Source: Hormoscilla sp. GM7CHS1pb
GTDB taxonomy: Bacteria > Cyanobacteriota > Cyanobacteriia > Cyanobacteriales > Desertifilaceae
Direction: 5' to 3'
NCBI GenBank assembly: GCA_014323675.1
Contig: JACONN010000002.1
Span: 2,400,001-2,464,000 of the forward strand
Length of the DNA: 64,000 nt
Shown here one piece after another: positions 20,532-29,879 of this stretch. A program made the translations under genes and the position numbers. The notes beneath the pieces were generated by a model, which made no database searches, was not told the origin of the DNA, and saw nothing but the letters and a program-made list of their open reading frames with translations. How positions within the stretch are numbered: the first letter of the stretch is position 1; every line of letters starts with the position of its first letter.

Positions 20532-21485
20532 CTACTCTTTGCTGCGAGCAATATCGATCGCCTCCCCAGCAGATATTCCTTCACCTTGATAGCCAAAATA
20601 CCATAGAGTTGCAGCCGCCTCAACACTACTAACAGTCTTAGTGGGCTGGAACAAATTCGTATAACCTAAAGACCGGCGGATATTCGCCTTTTCCCCATTC
20701 TGAAAATCTGCTAAAACTGCCCCTAAGGATTTTGGGTCAATCTTAGCAGCATCTTGGAAGCCCCAGGTTTCCTTCACCGTATCGATCGTAGCAGTAGGTA
20801 AAGCTCTACGGATATCCATTGGCACTTTCCAGAGAATCATTTCGGCGCGGGTAAGGGGTGTATCTGGGCGAAACAAAACTACTGTCGCATCACCAGTTAA
20901 CCTGCTCGGCAGTATACCCGCCTCTGCTAAACCTTGAATTAGAGGGAAATCCGGGTCAGTACGCGGCACATCCTGAAAAACTGGTTTAGTAGATTTTGAC
21001 GTTGGCGGACGAATTTGTTTACCTGGGTTGTGAGCATACATTTTATTATTAGCCACAACCAGCCAACGGACGTACTCCCGGCGCGTCACTGTTCGATCCG
21101 GTTCAAAATCAGGTGAAGTTAAAACCTCCAGTTCCATCAAGTCGGCCACGTACTGACGCAATGGCTCCGGAATTTCCTTCTCCGACCAGGTGCTTGAGAC
21201 CGTTTCAGTAGTCTCCCCTAGTTGATTAGGACTCTCTTCTGGCTGTTTCGGGGCATTTAACTGGCTGTTCCTAGCAATAGGATGGGCGCTATTGGTGGAA
21301 TTATTCTGGTCGGACGTCTGGGCTATTGAAGTCGCTGCTGGCGGACTCCCAGTCGAGGGATTGGCAGAGGGTCCGGGGTCTGCTGCCAAGGATTGTTCAA
21401 CCGCCTTACCAATTTCACTATTAGCACAGGCAGTCAATGAAGTAGTCAGCAGGCAAGCAGCAATAACAGCAAGAACTGGTTTCAT
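20532..21485 (-). CDS. SLH-domain lipoprotein
   Basis: 317 residues from ATG 21485. The lipoprotein signal ends LLTTSLTACANSE with the lipobox Cys. A Ser/Pro/Thr-rich linker follows, then two S-layer-homology-like segments (LRQYVADLMELEVL with TVTRREYVRWLVVA, and FPLIQGLAEAGIL with TPLTRAEMILWK). These suggest binding to cell-wall polymer and an envelope role. An upstream ATG (21509) is possible but would displace the signal peptide. Confidence 0.82.
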   Translation of the reverse strand: MKPVLAVIAACLLTTSLTACANSEIGKAVEQSLAADPGPSANPSTGSPPAATSIAQTSDQNNSTNSAHPIARNSQLNAPKQPEESPNQLGETTETVSSTWSEKEIPEPLRQYVADLMELEVLTSPDFEPDRTVTRREYVRWLVVANNKMYAHNPGKQIRPPTSKSTKPVFQDVPRTDPDFPLIQGLAEAGILPSRLTGDATVVLFRPDTPLTRAEMILWKVPMDIRRALPTATIDTVKETWGFQDAAKIDPKSLGAVLADFQNGEKANIRRSLGYTNLFQPTKTVSSVEAAATLWYFGYQGEGISAGEAIDIARSKE

Positions 21486-21588
21486 CCTGGCAACACAGCT
21501 GGACATCATTTTCTATGATATACTCCAAACGGTCATAAACTGGGCGATCTCCGGCAGTAATGTCATTGCGAGGGGGGGATATTTCGCC

Positions 21589-21640
21589 GGGTGCATCCCA
21601 GATTTGCAAAGATAGCCCTTGCGAAAGTGGGATGCACCCC
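21589..21640. mobile_element. Small inverted-repeat element with ISKra4-like ends
   Basis: It begins GGGTGCATCCCAGATTTGC and ends GAAAGTGGGATGCACCCC, about 52 bp. Its ends match the terminal repeat of the ISKra4-type element at 58124. A half copy lies at 18046-18070. It probably is a minimal non-autonomous derivative, sitting beside the full ISKra4 copy at 21648. Confidence 0.6.
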
Positions 21641-21647
21641 GGAAAAA

Positions 21648-22958
21648 GGGAGCATCCCAGTTTTGTCCTAAGTAATTGTACTTAGATAAAGAGCGCCATT
21701 AAGATAAGCACAGCGTAAGCGAAGCATTTGGTTAACTGACGTTGGAAGCCATTGAGCCCCAGAGAGCTTGAGACGAGAACCAATACGCTTGACTACAGAC
21801 TCTACCTCCCCAGAGCCAATGGGAATGCCCAAGAATTGATAAAGATCATAGTTAACGATACGGTGACAATGTTTGGTTAAATAAGCGCGGAAGTTCTGTA
21901 CTTTTTGTCCGTGACAACTGGCTAACAACTCCAATGCTTCGTCAATAAAACCGTGCCAGAGAGATGATTTAACCTGCCTTAAACGCTTTTTATAGTCGCC
22001 AATTTTATAGATATTTTCGACTAGATGATACCAATCAAGAACTTCACGTCTGCCATTTTCTGGTCTCAATTGAGCAATAATGTTCCAAATGCCATCATGA
22101 CCATCTCCCAAACAAGTAATTATAGCTGTCAACGGCTGTTGTTTAACCCACTCCACCAGGGCGGCATTGTCCTGAAAGTAAGCCCCACAAACTTCTCCAT
22201 GCAGGCTGACTGCTTTATAATCTCGCCACTCACAAGAACCCTTACCTTCAGTTCTTAAACGTACTTTGCCACCATCTACGCTCACAGCGGTTACAGGGTG
22301 ACTGCTTTGAGCTCCAGGAAATTCGCTTCTTTGCACTAATCGATGTATGCTGCTGTGTCCCACTTTTATTCCTGTTAACAGTTCCAAGTCTTTTTCCGCT
22401 TGTTGATATGATTCATTAGCACTCAATACCCAGCAACACTTGGAGATTACGGGACTGATTTGTGTGCCTTTCTTTAAGCCCAATTTTTTGGCCTGTTTGC
22501 TGTTTACAGTTACTGTTCCTACGCCGGTTTTGACTTGCCGCTTGCGTCCGGATTGAGACGGCTCCCCATCAGCAAAAAAAAATTTCCTAAAACTGGTCCA
22601 ACTGTCCTGAATAAATGCTCTCGTACTGCTAACTCTCTGCTTTCAAAGTCTTTAAGAGCCTCGGGGGGCGTATCTGCATACAGGAGTTTTGATAATTCTT
22701 TGAGATGGTATTCAAGTTTTTGATTTTCTTCTGGGGTCATGTAGCCTCCTCAACCGTGGAGATTTTTTCCATATTACCAGAATAAATTTTTTTCTCGCTT
22801 AGTTTGCCCAGAAGAGAGTTGTGCAACTAGTATTTTTCCAGCAACGCCTTACCCTGCAAGGACTTAGGGCCGCCATCTCCCAACCGAAGGAAATTTGCAC
22901 AAATCTATAGGACGCCAATTCTGAGTATAAATACTCATGGCAAAACTGGGATGCTCCC
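21648..22958 (-). mobile_element. ISKra4-family insertion sequence, copy 1 (1311 bp)
   Basis: The ends are perfect inverted repeats, GGGAGCATCCCAGTTTTG and its reverse. The only genes are the two transposase frames described below. A matching copy lies at 39001-40310 and differs in length by one base. No direct target duplication is visible, so flanking rearrangement is possible. Confidence 0.9.
21668..22740 (-). CDS. ISKra4 transposase in two frames joined at a T9 run
   Basis: The first frame (ATG 22740, MTPEENQKLEYHLKELS) ends at 22519. A -1 shift on a run of nine T gives GNFFFADGEPSQSGRKRQV and leads into the catalytic frame. That frame holds VSVDGGKVRLRTEGKG, ITCLGDGHDGIW, EVLDWYHLVENIY and GIPIGSGEVESVVKRIGSR, with the DDE residues of the family. 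The run has nine T in both copies, so programmed frameshifting or transcriptional slippage is likely. Confidence 0.85.
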
Positions 22959-23331
22959 AATAAATATGCAGGCCGGACTCAGTGAAGACAGGACAAACAG
23001 CAGGCAGTCACCGGTAGTCCAACAGGGTTTCCAGGCGATCGCCCGTGCGGACAGCCACCAGCAGGAGTCCGCAGCAGAATTTCCCAAGGTGCAGCATGCA
23101 TCTCAAACTCCCGCTGACGCCCTGACCCTACTGTCAGCGATCGGCGATCGGTTACCAGTGCTTGAAATTAGGTGGAGATGGAGCGCCGCGCATGCGGCAT
23201 GCTGGTCATTAATTAACGCTTAGCTACACTACCTTGTATTGCATGGCAATCTAAACACTAGATTAGGACTACCGGTAAGCCGTAACGGCCGTAAAGTGTG
23301 TCTTACCACCAACGGTGAGCGTCGCGTCCTA
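22959..23331. other. Non-coding interval
   Basis: No gene that I can support. Open frames exist on the plus strand (22951-23223), but they have no ribosome site or recognisable sequence. Confidence 0.4.
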
Positions 23332-23484
23332 TTACATGACTATTTTACAACAGAGAATGCTAATCACTTCACCCTCATTTTGGGTAGGTTGCATGGGGAT
23401 CCATTCGCCTATTTCAGCCAAACCGATGTCATGCAAGGTTTGAATCGTATCCCGAACAGTGTTTGGATTTCCTTTTTGCACCAT
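23332..23484 (-). CDS. Small hypothetical protein (50 aa)
   Basis: ATG 23484 to TAA 23332, reading MVQKGNPNTVRDTIQTLHDI then GLAEIGEWIPMQPTQNEGEV. It resembles the short single-domain proteins of about 60 residues that I recall from many filamentous cyanobacteria (pattern GNPxTVRxTIxxLHxxG and PGEVISIL). Four upstream residues (NEPIK) also fit that family, so the true start may be an unusual codon further upstream. No function is known. Confidence 0.5.
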   Translation of the reverse strand: MVQKGNPNTVRDTIQTLHDIGLAEIGEWIPMQPTQNEGEVISILCCKIVM

Positions 23485-23755
23485 TTTTATCGGTTCGTTT
23501 GTCAGTGCTTCTGTGCTAATTTGCCTTTATTGCTTGAATTTCCTCTTCCATATTTCTCTTTGCTTAACTGCTATTCCCTATGATATTCATCTATCTTGAA
23601 TCTGTCAATTGTCTCGGACAAGTAAATTTACATCAATCTGTAAATTATTAATTAACCTGGGATATTAAGCAGATTCCATATCCCCATAATAAATTTTTCC
23701 CATTCTTCAGAATATCGTGCTACAATAGAGAAGACAAGATTGCAGAGATAGAGCG

Positions 23756-24052
23756 ATGTCATCGTCAATAGAAGAGAAAACAGTCACCATAAACGTGCCT
23801 CTAGTAGAATCCCTCGTGCAAGTAATCCTTTCCCTCTCCAAAGAGGAAAGGGAACTGCTGGAAGAGAAACTTAACCGCAAGAAAAACTGGCGGGAAACCC
23901 TGAAAAAAATTAGGGAGCATAAAGCCGCAATTCACGCCGAGCGTGGGGGGAAACCATTCAATCCCTCAATTGACGAAATCATCCATCAAATGCGAGAGGA
24001 ACGCACTGAACAACTCATGCAAGCTAGCTTTCCGGGGTCTGAAGAAAAATGA
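23756..24052 (+). CDS. Antitoxin-like protein of a PIN toxin pair
   Basis: 98 residues, highly charged and helical after a short beta-like N-terminus (KTVTINVPLVESLVQVILSL). The middle contains LSKEERELLEEKL, common in cyanobacterial antitoxins encoded before PIN genes. Its stop overlaps the next start by four bases (ATGA), indicating coupling. A plausible -10 box TACAAT lies at 23721, 30 bp upstream. Confidence 0.72.
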   Translation: MSSSIEEKTVTINVPLVESLVQVILSLSKEERELLEEKLNRKKNWRETLKKIREHKAAIHAERGGKPFNPSIDEIIHQMREERTEQLMQASFPGSEEK

Positions 24053-24477
24053 CAGACAATGTAGTTTGTGTTGATGCCAACTTGCTTGTGCGTCTGGTGT
24101 CCAGCAAACCGTCAGAATCTCGCTTTGAGGAGTTATGGAATCAGTGGCAAGAATCAGGAGATCGAATTGTTGCTCCCCCTCTGATTTACTATGAAGTTAG
24201 CAACGCTCTTCATCGTTCAACCGTTGCAGGGCAACTGCTACCAGAACAAGCAGAGCAAGCCTTGGAAGATGCTTTTAGTCTGGATATTACCCTCTACGGC
24301 GATCTAGCCATGCATCGACGTGCTTTGAACTTGGCGAGCAGCTTACGACTGCCAGCTACCTATGATGCTCATTATCTGGCTTTGTCCGAACAACTGTCAG
24401 CTCAATTTTGGACGGCAGATAGGCGGCTATTTCGAGCAGTGCAAGCAACTTTTGATTGGGTACATTTGGTAGAATAG
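24049..24477 (+). CDS. PIN-domain toxin, VapC-like
   Basis: 142 residues. The four acidic positions of the PIN fold are visible: VCVDANLLVRL, PPLIYYEVSNALHR, YDAHYLALSEQL and FWTADRRLFRAV. VapC proteins are Mg-dependent RNases that cut tRNA or rRNA. Coupling to the gene before supports a toxin-antitoxin operon. The sequence appears intact, unlike the degenerate PIN gene at 47028. Confidence 0.88.
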   Translation: MTDNVVCVDANLLVRLVSSKPSESRFEELWNQWQESGDRIVAPPLIYYEVSNALHRSTVAGQLLPEQAEQALEDAFSLDITLYGDLAMHRRALNLASSLRLPATYDAHYLALSEQLSAQFWTADRRLFRAVQATFDWVHLVE

Positions 24478-24512
24478 CTGTCCGGAGTACCCTAGTTTCC
24501 AGGCGCTTTCGC

Positions 24513-24590
24513 GCCTGGGAAGCACTAAAGTGCTTACTACGAACCCGGAAGCACTAAAGTGCTTACTACGAACCCGGAAGCACTACTGAA
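24513..24590. repeat. Two and a half 25-bp palindromic repeats in tandem
   Basis: AAGCACTAAAGTGCTT plus ACTACGAAC at 24520-24544 and 24549-24573, then a broken copy at 24578. Both complete copies are separated by CCGG. A further hairpin (CAGGCGCTTTCGCGCCTG) at 24500-24517 precedes them. Confidence 0.85.
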
Positions 24591-24596
24591 ATAATA

Positions 24597-25451
24597 TCAA
24601 GTTCGTCCCAATTTCTGCCACAAAGATTGCCTCATTATATCTACCGGCACCGGTTGCTCTAACCACATCTGTAAAGCTGCTCCTCCTTGCTGTATCAACA
24701 TCTCTAATCCATCGATCGCCCGCGCCCCCACAGCTTGCGCCTGTTCCAGGAACAGCGTAGGATTAGGATTGTAGATTAAATCATAGGCGATCGCCCCCTC
24801 CGGCAATTTGGCCATCACCTCTGCGGACACTGGAGACTCATCCACATGGGGATACATGCCAATGGGAGTTGTATTCACCAAAAGTGATGCAGATCGCAGT
24901 ATTTCTGGTAACTTTTCCCAAGGGTGAATCTGTAGGGGACTATAGCAACTGCTCTTAAATTCTGCTAACTTCTGCGGCGATCGCCCCACTACATGAATTT
25001 CCCCAAAACAAGCTGCACGGCAACCCGCCACCACCGCCCTCGCAGCACCGCCATTACCTAAAATCACAGCTATACATTGAGTCCAATCCCGGTTATCATC
25101 TTGCAAGGGAGCAATAAATCCAGCCACATCTGTATTCGTACCGTACCAACCCCCAGACTTGCGCCACACCGTATTCACTGCCCCCACAGCTTGCGCTACG
25201 GGCGAAATCTCCGATAATAAAGGCATAATCGCCTGCTTGTGGGGAATAGTGATGTTAAAGCCCACCAAACCAATAGCCCCAAAACCCCCGATCGCTACCG
25301 ATAAATCTGACGGCGCGATCGGGAAAGGCAGATAGACGTAATCTAGGTTTAAGTGGGCGATCGCCGCATTATGCATCAGGGGCGACAAAGAATGTTCCAC
25401 GGGATAACCAATCACCCCCAGCAATTTAGTTGTACCTTGAATCTGTTGCAT
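24597..25451 (-). CDS. aroE: Shikimate dehydrogenase (NADP+)
   Basis: 284 residues. It catalyses reduction of 3-dehydroshikimate in aromatic amino acid synthesis. Substrate-binding motifs GYPVEHSLSPLMHNAA, NITIPHK (catalytic Lys) and GTNTDVAGF (catalytic Asp) are present. The NADP fold shows LGNGGAARAVVAG, and NTTPIGM and GLEMLIQQGG follow. Full length with no lesions. Confidence 0.95.
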   Translation of the reverse strand: MQQIQGTTKLLGVIGYPVEHSLSPLMHNAAIAHLNLDYVYLPFPIAPSDLSVAIGGFGAIGLVGFNITIPHKQAIMPLLSEISPVAQAVGAVNTVWRKSGGWYGTNTDVAGFIAPLQDDNRDWTQCIAVILGNGGAARAVVAGCRAACFGEIHVVGRSPQKLAEFKSSCYSPLQIHPWEKLPEILRSASLLVNTTPIGMYPHVDESPVSAEVMAKLPEGAIAYDLIYNPNPTLFLEQAQAVGARAIDGLEMLIQQGGAALQMWLEQPVPVDIMRQSLWQKLGRT

Positions 25452-25487
25452 CGAGGTAAAATCACCTTGTTAATAACAGCTATGGTA

Positions 25488-26090
25488 TCATTCATCATGC
25501 ATAGTTTCGCCAAGGTCTTCAGTCTGGTTGCGGTTGCGTTTGAAAAAGTGTTTATAAATCTTTTTCCCGCCCCAGACGATCAGCACTCCCACCACGATCG
25601 CTGCCAAGGCAGGTATAGCTAAGGTCAACAGAGACAAAGTCAGAGCACTGCCAACTTCCACAGTAGAGACCACTGAATTAGCCATCCCGCCAGTAGCAGC
25701 TGTAGATACTAAACGGGTGGCGCTAGTCGCTAGTTCGATCGTTTCCGCCGCACCACCCCCAGCAATAGCAGCAAATATCCATCTTAAAGTCGGGTCCATA
25801 TCCGGGACAACCGCAGCCGTCACAACTGTCCCTGCAATCATCGCCGCTGGCACCTCTATAGTATCCAGCAGATTATCAACCACAGGCACGTAATAGGCCA
25901 GCACTTCCACCGCCGTTGCCACTCCAAAGGCGATCGTTGCTGGAGTTGTACCGATCCACTCCATCTCCGGTGCCAGGGAGATCTCTCCAGACTGTGCCGC
26001 CAGACTCATGGCCAGCAACGGCACAAACACCCGGAAACCGCAGGCTGCACTTAAACCCAGACCCATGCAGACATTTAACAAATTATCCAT
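25488..26090 (-). CDS. DUF4126-family membrane protein
   Basis: 200 residues with several glycine- and alanine-rich hydrophobic segments, starting MDNLLNVCMGLGLSAACGFR. EVLAYYVPVVDNLLDTIEVP and the following AGTVVTAA are characteristic of DUF4126. Inner or thylakoid membrane location is expected. It starts 36 bp downstream of aroE's stop side on the same strand; spacing allows co-transcription. Function unknown. Confidence 0.82.
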   Translation of the reverse strand: MDNLLNVCMGLGLSAACGFRVFVPLLAMSLAAQSGEISLAPEMEWIGTTPATIAFGVATAVEVLAYYVPVVDNLLDTIEVPAAMIAGTVVTAAVVPDMDPTLRWIFAAIAGGGAAETIELATSATRLVSTAATGGMANSVVSTVEVGSALTLSLLTLAIPALAAIVVGVLIVWGGKKIYKHFFKRNRNQTEDLGETMHDE

Positions 26091-26245
26091 GCCTTTCTCC
26101 TTGAGAAGTTAGCAATTAAAAGATCCTGATTTCCTTTAGAATGGTACTGGTGTCTTGACCCCGAGGAGAATCAGTAAGGCTCCGTTACTCTTTATACTCT
26201 CTAATCTCCTCTATCGGGTTAGTCGTTCGCGTAGCGGAGGGGGCG

Positions 26246-26577
26246 TTACCCGGCCAAGTAGCTGCAACTGGTCAGCCCTTAAATATTCCCTTTGACCTCT
26301 ATCAGCATCCCGACTCCGAAATCGCTAAAAAGACCGATCGCAAAACAGGTTATCGCACTTGTAGCCTACTATGCATGCCAGTATTAGGTAGAGTATGGCG
26401 AGTTACTAGCCGTCACCCAATTAGTTAACAAGCGCAAACCAGGGGATATCGGTAAAGATAAATCTGCTTACAGAAATGGTCAAGTTCCCGACTACTTCCA
26501 AACCAGTTTCGATCAAAAGGATCGAAGGGATTGGAAATATTTAACAATCAAGTTGGTGTTGTTCTTCCAGGACTAAT
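26246..26577 (+). pseudogene. GAF-domain remnant (cyclase or kinase type)
   Basis: Translation in two frames gives GQVAATGQPLNIPFDLYQHP, KKTDRKTGYRTCSLLCMPV, then after a shift ELLAVTQLVNKRKPGDIG and later FNNQVGVVLP. This is the GAF pattern found before adenylate cyclase domains in cyanobacteria. At least two frameshifts and missing flanks show it is dead. Confidence 0.7.
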
Positions 26578-26608
26578 TTGAACTTTGTTAATGGTTCTAA
26601 ATTCTAAA

Positions 26609-26941
26609 TTATTCAAACAATTCCGCCAAGTATTGACTGGAAGTACCCAGTATGCGTGCTAGCTTGTTCATTTGATTATTAGAGAAACTATCCCGCGTAG
26701 AAACAAACTCATCAAATGATTTTCCCACTATCCGTGACACTGCTCTTAACTGACTATCAGTAACTTCTTTACCCTTGTAAATATCAAGCAGTTCTTGAGG
26801 AGACAATTTGTAAGAATCGCAGAAACGAATAAATTCATGATTGCTGAGATCGAGTTGCTTTTGCCTGTCCCGCAGCAAGTGGGCGATCGCGCGACTGCCA
26901 TGTTTAGGACGTTTAGCTTTTTTCAGGTATCTGCGCATCAA
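26609..26941 (-). CDS. Hypothetical protein with HTH-like helical pattern
   Basis: 110 residues, basic N-terminus (MMRRYLKKAKRPKHGSRAIA), then helices including LSPQELLDIYKGKEVTDSQL, which resembles an XRE-type recognition region. No partner gene is adjacent. A DNA-binding role is possible but unproven. ATG at 26938 is an equal start. Confidence 0.5.
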   Translation of the reverse strand: MMRRYLKKAKRPKHGSRAIAHLLRDRQKQLDLSNHEFIRFCDSYKLSPQELLDIYKGKEVTDSQLRAVSRIVGKSFDEFVSTRDSFSNNQMNKLARILGTSSQYLAELFE

Positions 26942-26949
26942 CTGCTCCC

Positions 26950-27041
26950 CTAGTTCCCTGTCTCTGGCAGGGAACGCGCTCTTGAGGCTCTGCCTCCAGT
27001 GTTGGGAAACATTAACGAATCATTTAGACTGGCTATAGTTC
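26950..27041. repeat. 92-bp dispersed repeat, copy 1
   Basis: Matches 36803-36894 apparently without change. It contains the inverted pair TTCCCTGTC/GGCAGGGAA and ends GACTGGCTATAGTTC. Confidence 0.85.
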
Positions 27042-27303
27042 CACAATTAAGTCCGCAAATTACCAAAATCCCACTTCCCTATCTTCATAGTAAATAGCGA
27101 TATAGGAGCGATCGAGTTTAACTTGCAAGCGTAGAGATTGATTATCAAACCCACTTTTTAGTAAAACTTATGCCCGTTGGGTTGAATTCAGCCTGATGTT
27201 ATCTAATGTTATCATATTATAGAGTACTTCTGCCTTCTGGGAAGTTTTTGGCTAGTCCCGACCGCCACCTCCGGAGGTGCAAAGGGCGGCGCATACAGCC
27301 AAG
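27042..27303. other. Non-coding interval
   Basis: No gene or structured repeat is evident; AT-rich in the middle, with a GC-rich repeat-like end near 27260. Confidence 0.35.
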
Positions 27304-27876
27304 CTATCGGGAGGCCAGTCGATCGGCGATCCGAGTAGTCTCTGGGAGACGATAGGACCGAGTACAGCGCAGGACGTAATCTATAGCAGTAGGGAGACTG
27401 ACGCGATGACCAATAGAGACATACAGAGGTTTGACGGTGCTTCTGGTTCTGAGTACAGCGCCAATAATTTCCTGCTCGTGTATGAGGGGTTGCCAACTGC
27501 CTTTTTCCACCGGTAATTCAGCATGAGTGCCAATCAACCGGGACTTAGCGACGCCGATAGTAGGGATATCAGTCAATACCCCCAGATGACAGGCCAGACC
27601 AAAACGGCGGGGATGAGCCAGACCTTGACCATCACATAAAATTAAGTCCGGGGTTGTGTTAAGTTTTTCTAAAGCCTCTAGCACTGGCGGTATTTCCCGA
27701 AAAGAGAGGAATCCCGGAACATAAGGAAACTGAGTCGGGCGTTGGGCGATCGCCTGTTCGGAGAGTTCCAGACTGGGAAAACTCAGCACCGCCACCGCAG
27801 CGCGACTGGTAGCACCGTCATCAACAAAGCCCACATCCACTCCCGCCACATACTGCACCGACTCTAGGGCGTGTCA

Positions 27877-28711
27877 TCAGTTAAGCCAGATAACTGTAGC
27901 AGTGAGATAGATGGCCCCCAAGAAATTACTAGCTGTTTTGTCGTAGCGGGTGGCAATCCCTCGATATTGTTTCAGTTTGGCAAAAAAGTTTTCGATAAGA
28001 TGCCGTGCTTTGTACAGATATTTGTCGTAAGGATATGGCACTTTCCGATTAGCTTTTGATGGAATCACCGCACTACATTTGTCTTTCTCTAATCGCTTTC
28101 GGACACGCTCGTCAGCATCATAGGCCCGATCGGCGGCGGAGGCAGAGGCCTCAATCCCTTCGAGCAGAACATCTGCACCGGCCAGATCGTGAGTTTGGCC
28201 CCCTGTCAGGTGAAATCCTGTGGGATTGCCCAGGGCATCGCAGATGGCATGAATCTTCGTACTGAGTCCACCTTTGCTACGCCCGATGGCTTGATCACTA
28301 CCATCGTCTTTTTTTTGGCCCCTGCACTATGCTGATGAGCCCTGTCGTGTCCAGAGACGCCCACCCATGTCGTGCGCAGGAGCGGCACGACAAGGTGGGC
28401 GCTCTCGGACACGAGACGATGGTAGAACCTCAGTGCATCGCATATTCGTTATCGGCATCATCCGCTAAAACCTGAAAAACCCTTTCCCAGACACCACTTT
28501 GGCTCCAACGGCTAAAACGAGTGTGAATTACCCGAAAGTCGCCAAAGCGTTCGGGCAAGTCTCGCCAGGGGATCCCAGCTCGATAGCGATAAAGCACCGC
28601 CTCCACAAAGAGTCGATTGTTCTTCGCTGTACCGCCCACATGCCCCTCACGTCCAGGGAGCAAGTCTTTCATCCGTTCCCACTGGTCATCGCGGAGTGCG
28701 TATCGGTGCAT
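27877..28711 (-). pseudogene. IS5-family transposase, disrupted by a palindromic element
   Basis: ATG 28711 gives MHRYALRDDQWERMKDLLPG, then RAGIPWRDLPERFGDF, typical of the IS5 N-terminal domain. The palindrome at 28346-28413 breaks the frame. The catalytic part resumes as DQAIGRSKGGLSTKIHA, PTGFHLTGGQTHDLAGA, AADRAYDADE and AIPSKANRKVPYPYDK-type sequence, ending RYDKTASNFLGAIYLTATVI. Some IS5 relatives use frameshifting between two frames, but the insertion makes this copy inactive. Confidence 0.82.
28346..28413. repeat. Palindromic element (~69-bp family), copy a
   Basis: The inner stem has CCACCCATGTCGTG opposite CACGACAAGGTGG, and the outer stem CGTGTCC opposite GGACACG. It lies inside the IS5 transposase gene. 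Confidence 0.85.
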
Positions 28712-28916
28712 CTTTCACCTCTTTTTTGCTAACTACTATAGCATCTTTTTTCTAACTGATGACACGCCCTAGCTGGTCAGTAGTAATTACCTCGGGAACT
28801 AGCTGTTGTTGAATTGCAGTTGCCGACTGGGTGGAATTAGGCCATTGATGACGCCTCTTAATTTGCATAGGGTTAAGACAATTGCTAATTGTTCATTCTC
28901 GTCCCTCACGCTGACA

Positions 28917-29099
28917 TTAGGGCTGTTTCTGAAGTACGACAACTTGCCACTGTTTTAACTCTTCGGACTCCAGAGCATGTTTAGCACTCAAGCTAGCAAA
29001 AGCCTCCTTCTGGGCTTCCTTGTCTGAGTCAGCTTTCACTTGAAACCACTCCACCACACCAGTCCGATCTAAATTGTCACCCAAACCCAAGCGCTCCAG
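28917..29099 (-). CDS. Hypothetical protein (about 60 aa), partial
   Basis: The frame reads LERLGLGDNLDRTGVVEWF, QVKADSDKEAQKEAFASL, AKHALESEELKQWQVVVLQ and stops at 28919-28917. The regular amphipathic pattern argues for a real protein. An in-frame stop just upstream and lack of ATG suggest an N-terminal loss or an unusual start (CTG 29099 or TTG inside). Not recognised. Confidence 0.42.
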   Translation of the reverse strand: MERLGLGDNLDRTGVVEWFQVKADSDKEAQKEAFASLSAKHALESEELKQWQVVVLQKQP

Positions 29100-29879
29100 G
29101 GTAGTTATTCATTGTTATCACCTGACCAGATTCTTCTTTGCCTTTGTTTTACTCGCAGCAGTTAGCGTTATTAGTTGTTAGTTGTTAGTTTACCACTGAC
29201 TACTGACCACTGACTACCTACCTCTAATACAACTGACCACCTACCTCTAATACAACTCCCCTCAAGAGATACTTTGCCAGTGTCCATCGGGAAAAATGGT
29301 CGTTTCATCAAGGTCAGCCTTGACAAAATTAACATTTTGTGCATTAAAAAAGTTAGTGCTACGCAACTGGGCCCCTGCCAGATTAGCATTCTCTAGGTTC
29401 GCTCTGCTGAAATTAGCTTTGCTGAGATCGGCACCACCTAGATCGGCCTTAGACAAGTCGGCACCCTGCAAATTGGCACCTGACAGGTCAGCACCCCGCA
29501 AATTAGCATAACGGAGATTAGCTCTGGAAAGATTAGCGCCCCGAAGCATAGCCCCTGATAAATTCACATTATAGAGTTGGGCATCTCCAAGTTGCGCCTG
29601 CTGAAGTTGAGCTGCTTGCAGAGAAGCTTGACTCAGATTAGCATAAGGTAGGTATACTTGCGTGAGATTGCTACCCTTGAGGTTAATTCCCCGTAAATTC
29701 GCTTCAGGTAGTGATAAATATGTAGTGATATAACATTTTATCCCTCTATTAATCCTTGCTTTTCAAAGGGATAATATAACATTTTTCATTACCATTGATA
29801 AGTTTAATTTATCAAAAATATCAGAGATAATCATGTATAATTAGTTGTCACAATGCTATATTGTTATTGGTAAAAACAA

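Larger units (their letters stand above)
27867..28769 (-). mobile_element. IS5-family element (903 bp) with TA target duplication
   Basis: Terminal inverted repeats GGGCGTGTCATCAGTTA and reverse, flanked by TA (27865-27866 and 28770-28771). The transposase gene inside is broken. A 68-bp palindrome (28346-28413) sits within it. Confidence 0.9.
27304..28868 (-). pseudogene. nfi: Endonuclease V gene interrupted by an IS5-type element
   Basis: Endonuclease V cleaves DNA next to deaminated bases. The N-terminal part (ATG 28868, MQIKRRHQWPNSTQSATAIQ) ends at TTDQL. After removal of 27867-28769 and one TA, the frame joins exactly to [18 protein letters not shown] and runs on through [34 protein letters not shown] and GVAKSRLIG to 27304. 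The catalytic residues (DVGF, DGQG) are all in the downstream part. A start inside the IS edge could still give a truncated protein, but the N-terminus is lost. Confidence 0.9.

Noticed and set aside
22951-23223. Open frame after ISKra4 copy 1
   Set aside because: Low-complexity translation, start inside the IS end, no ribosome site.
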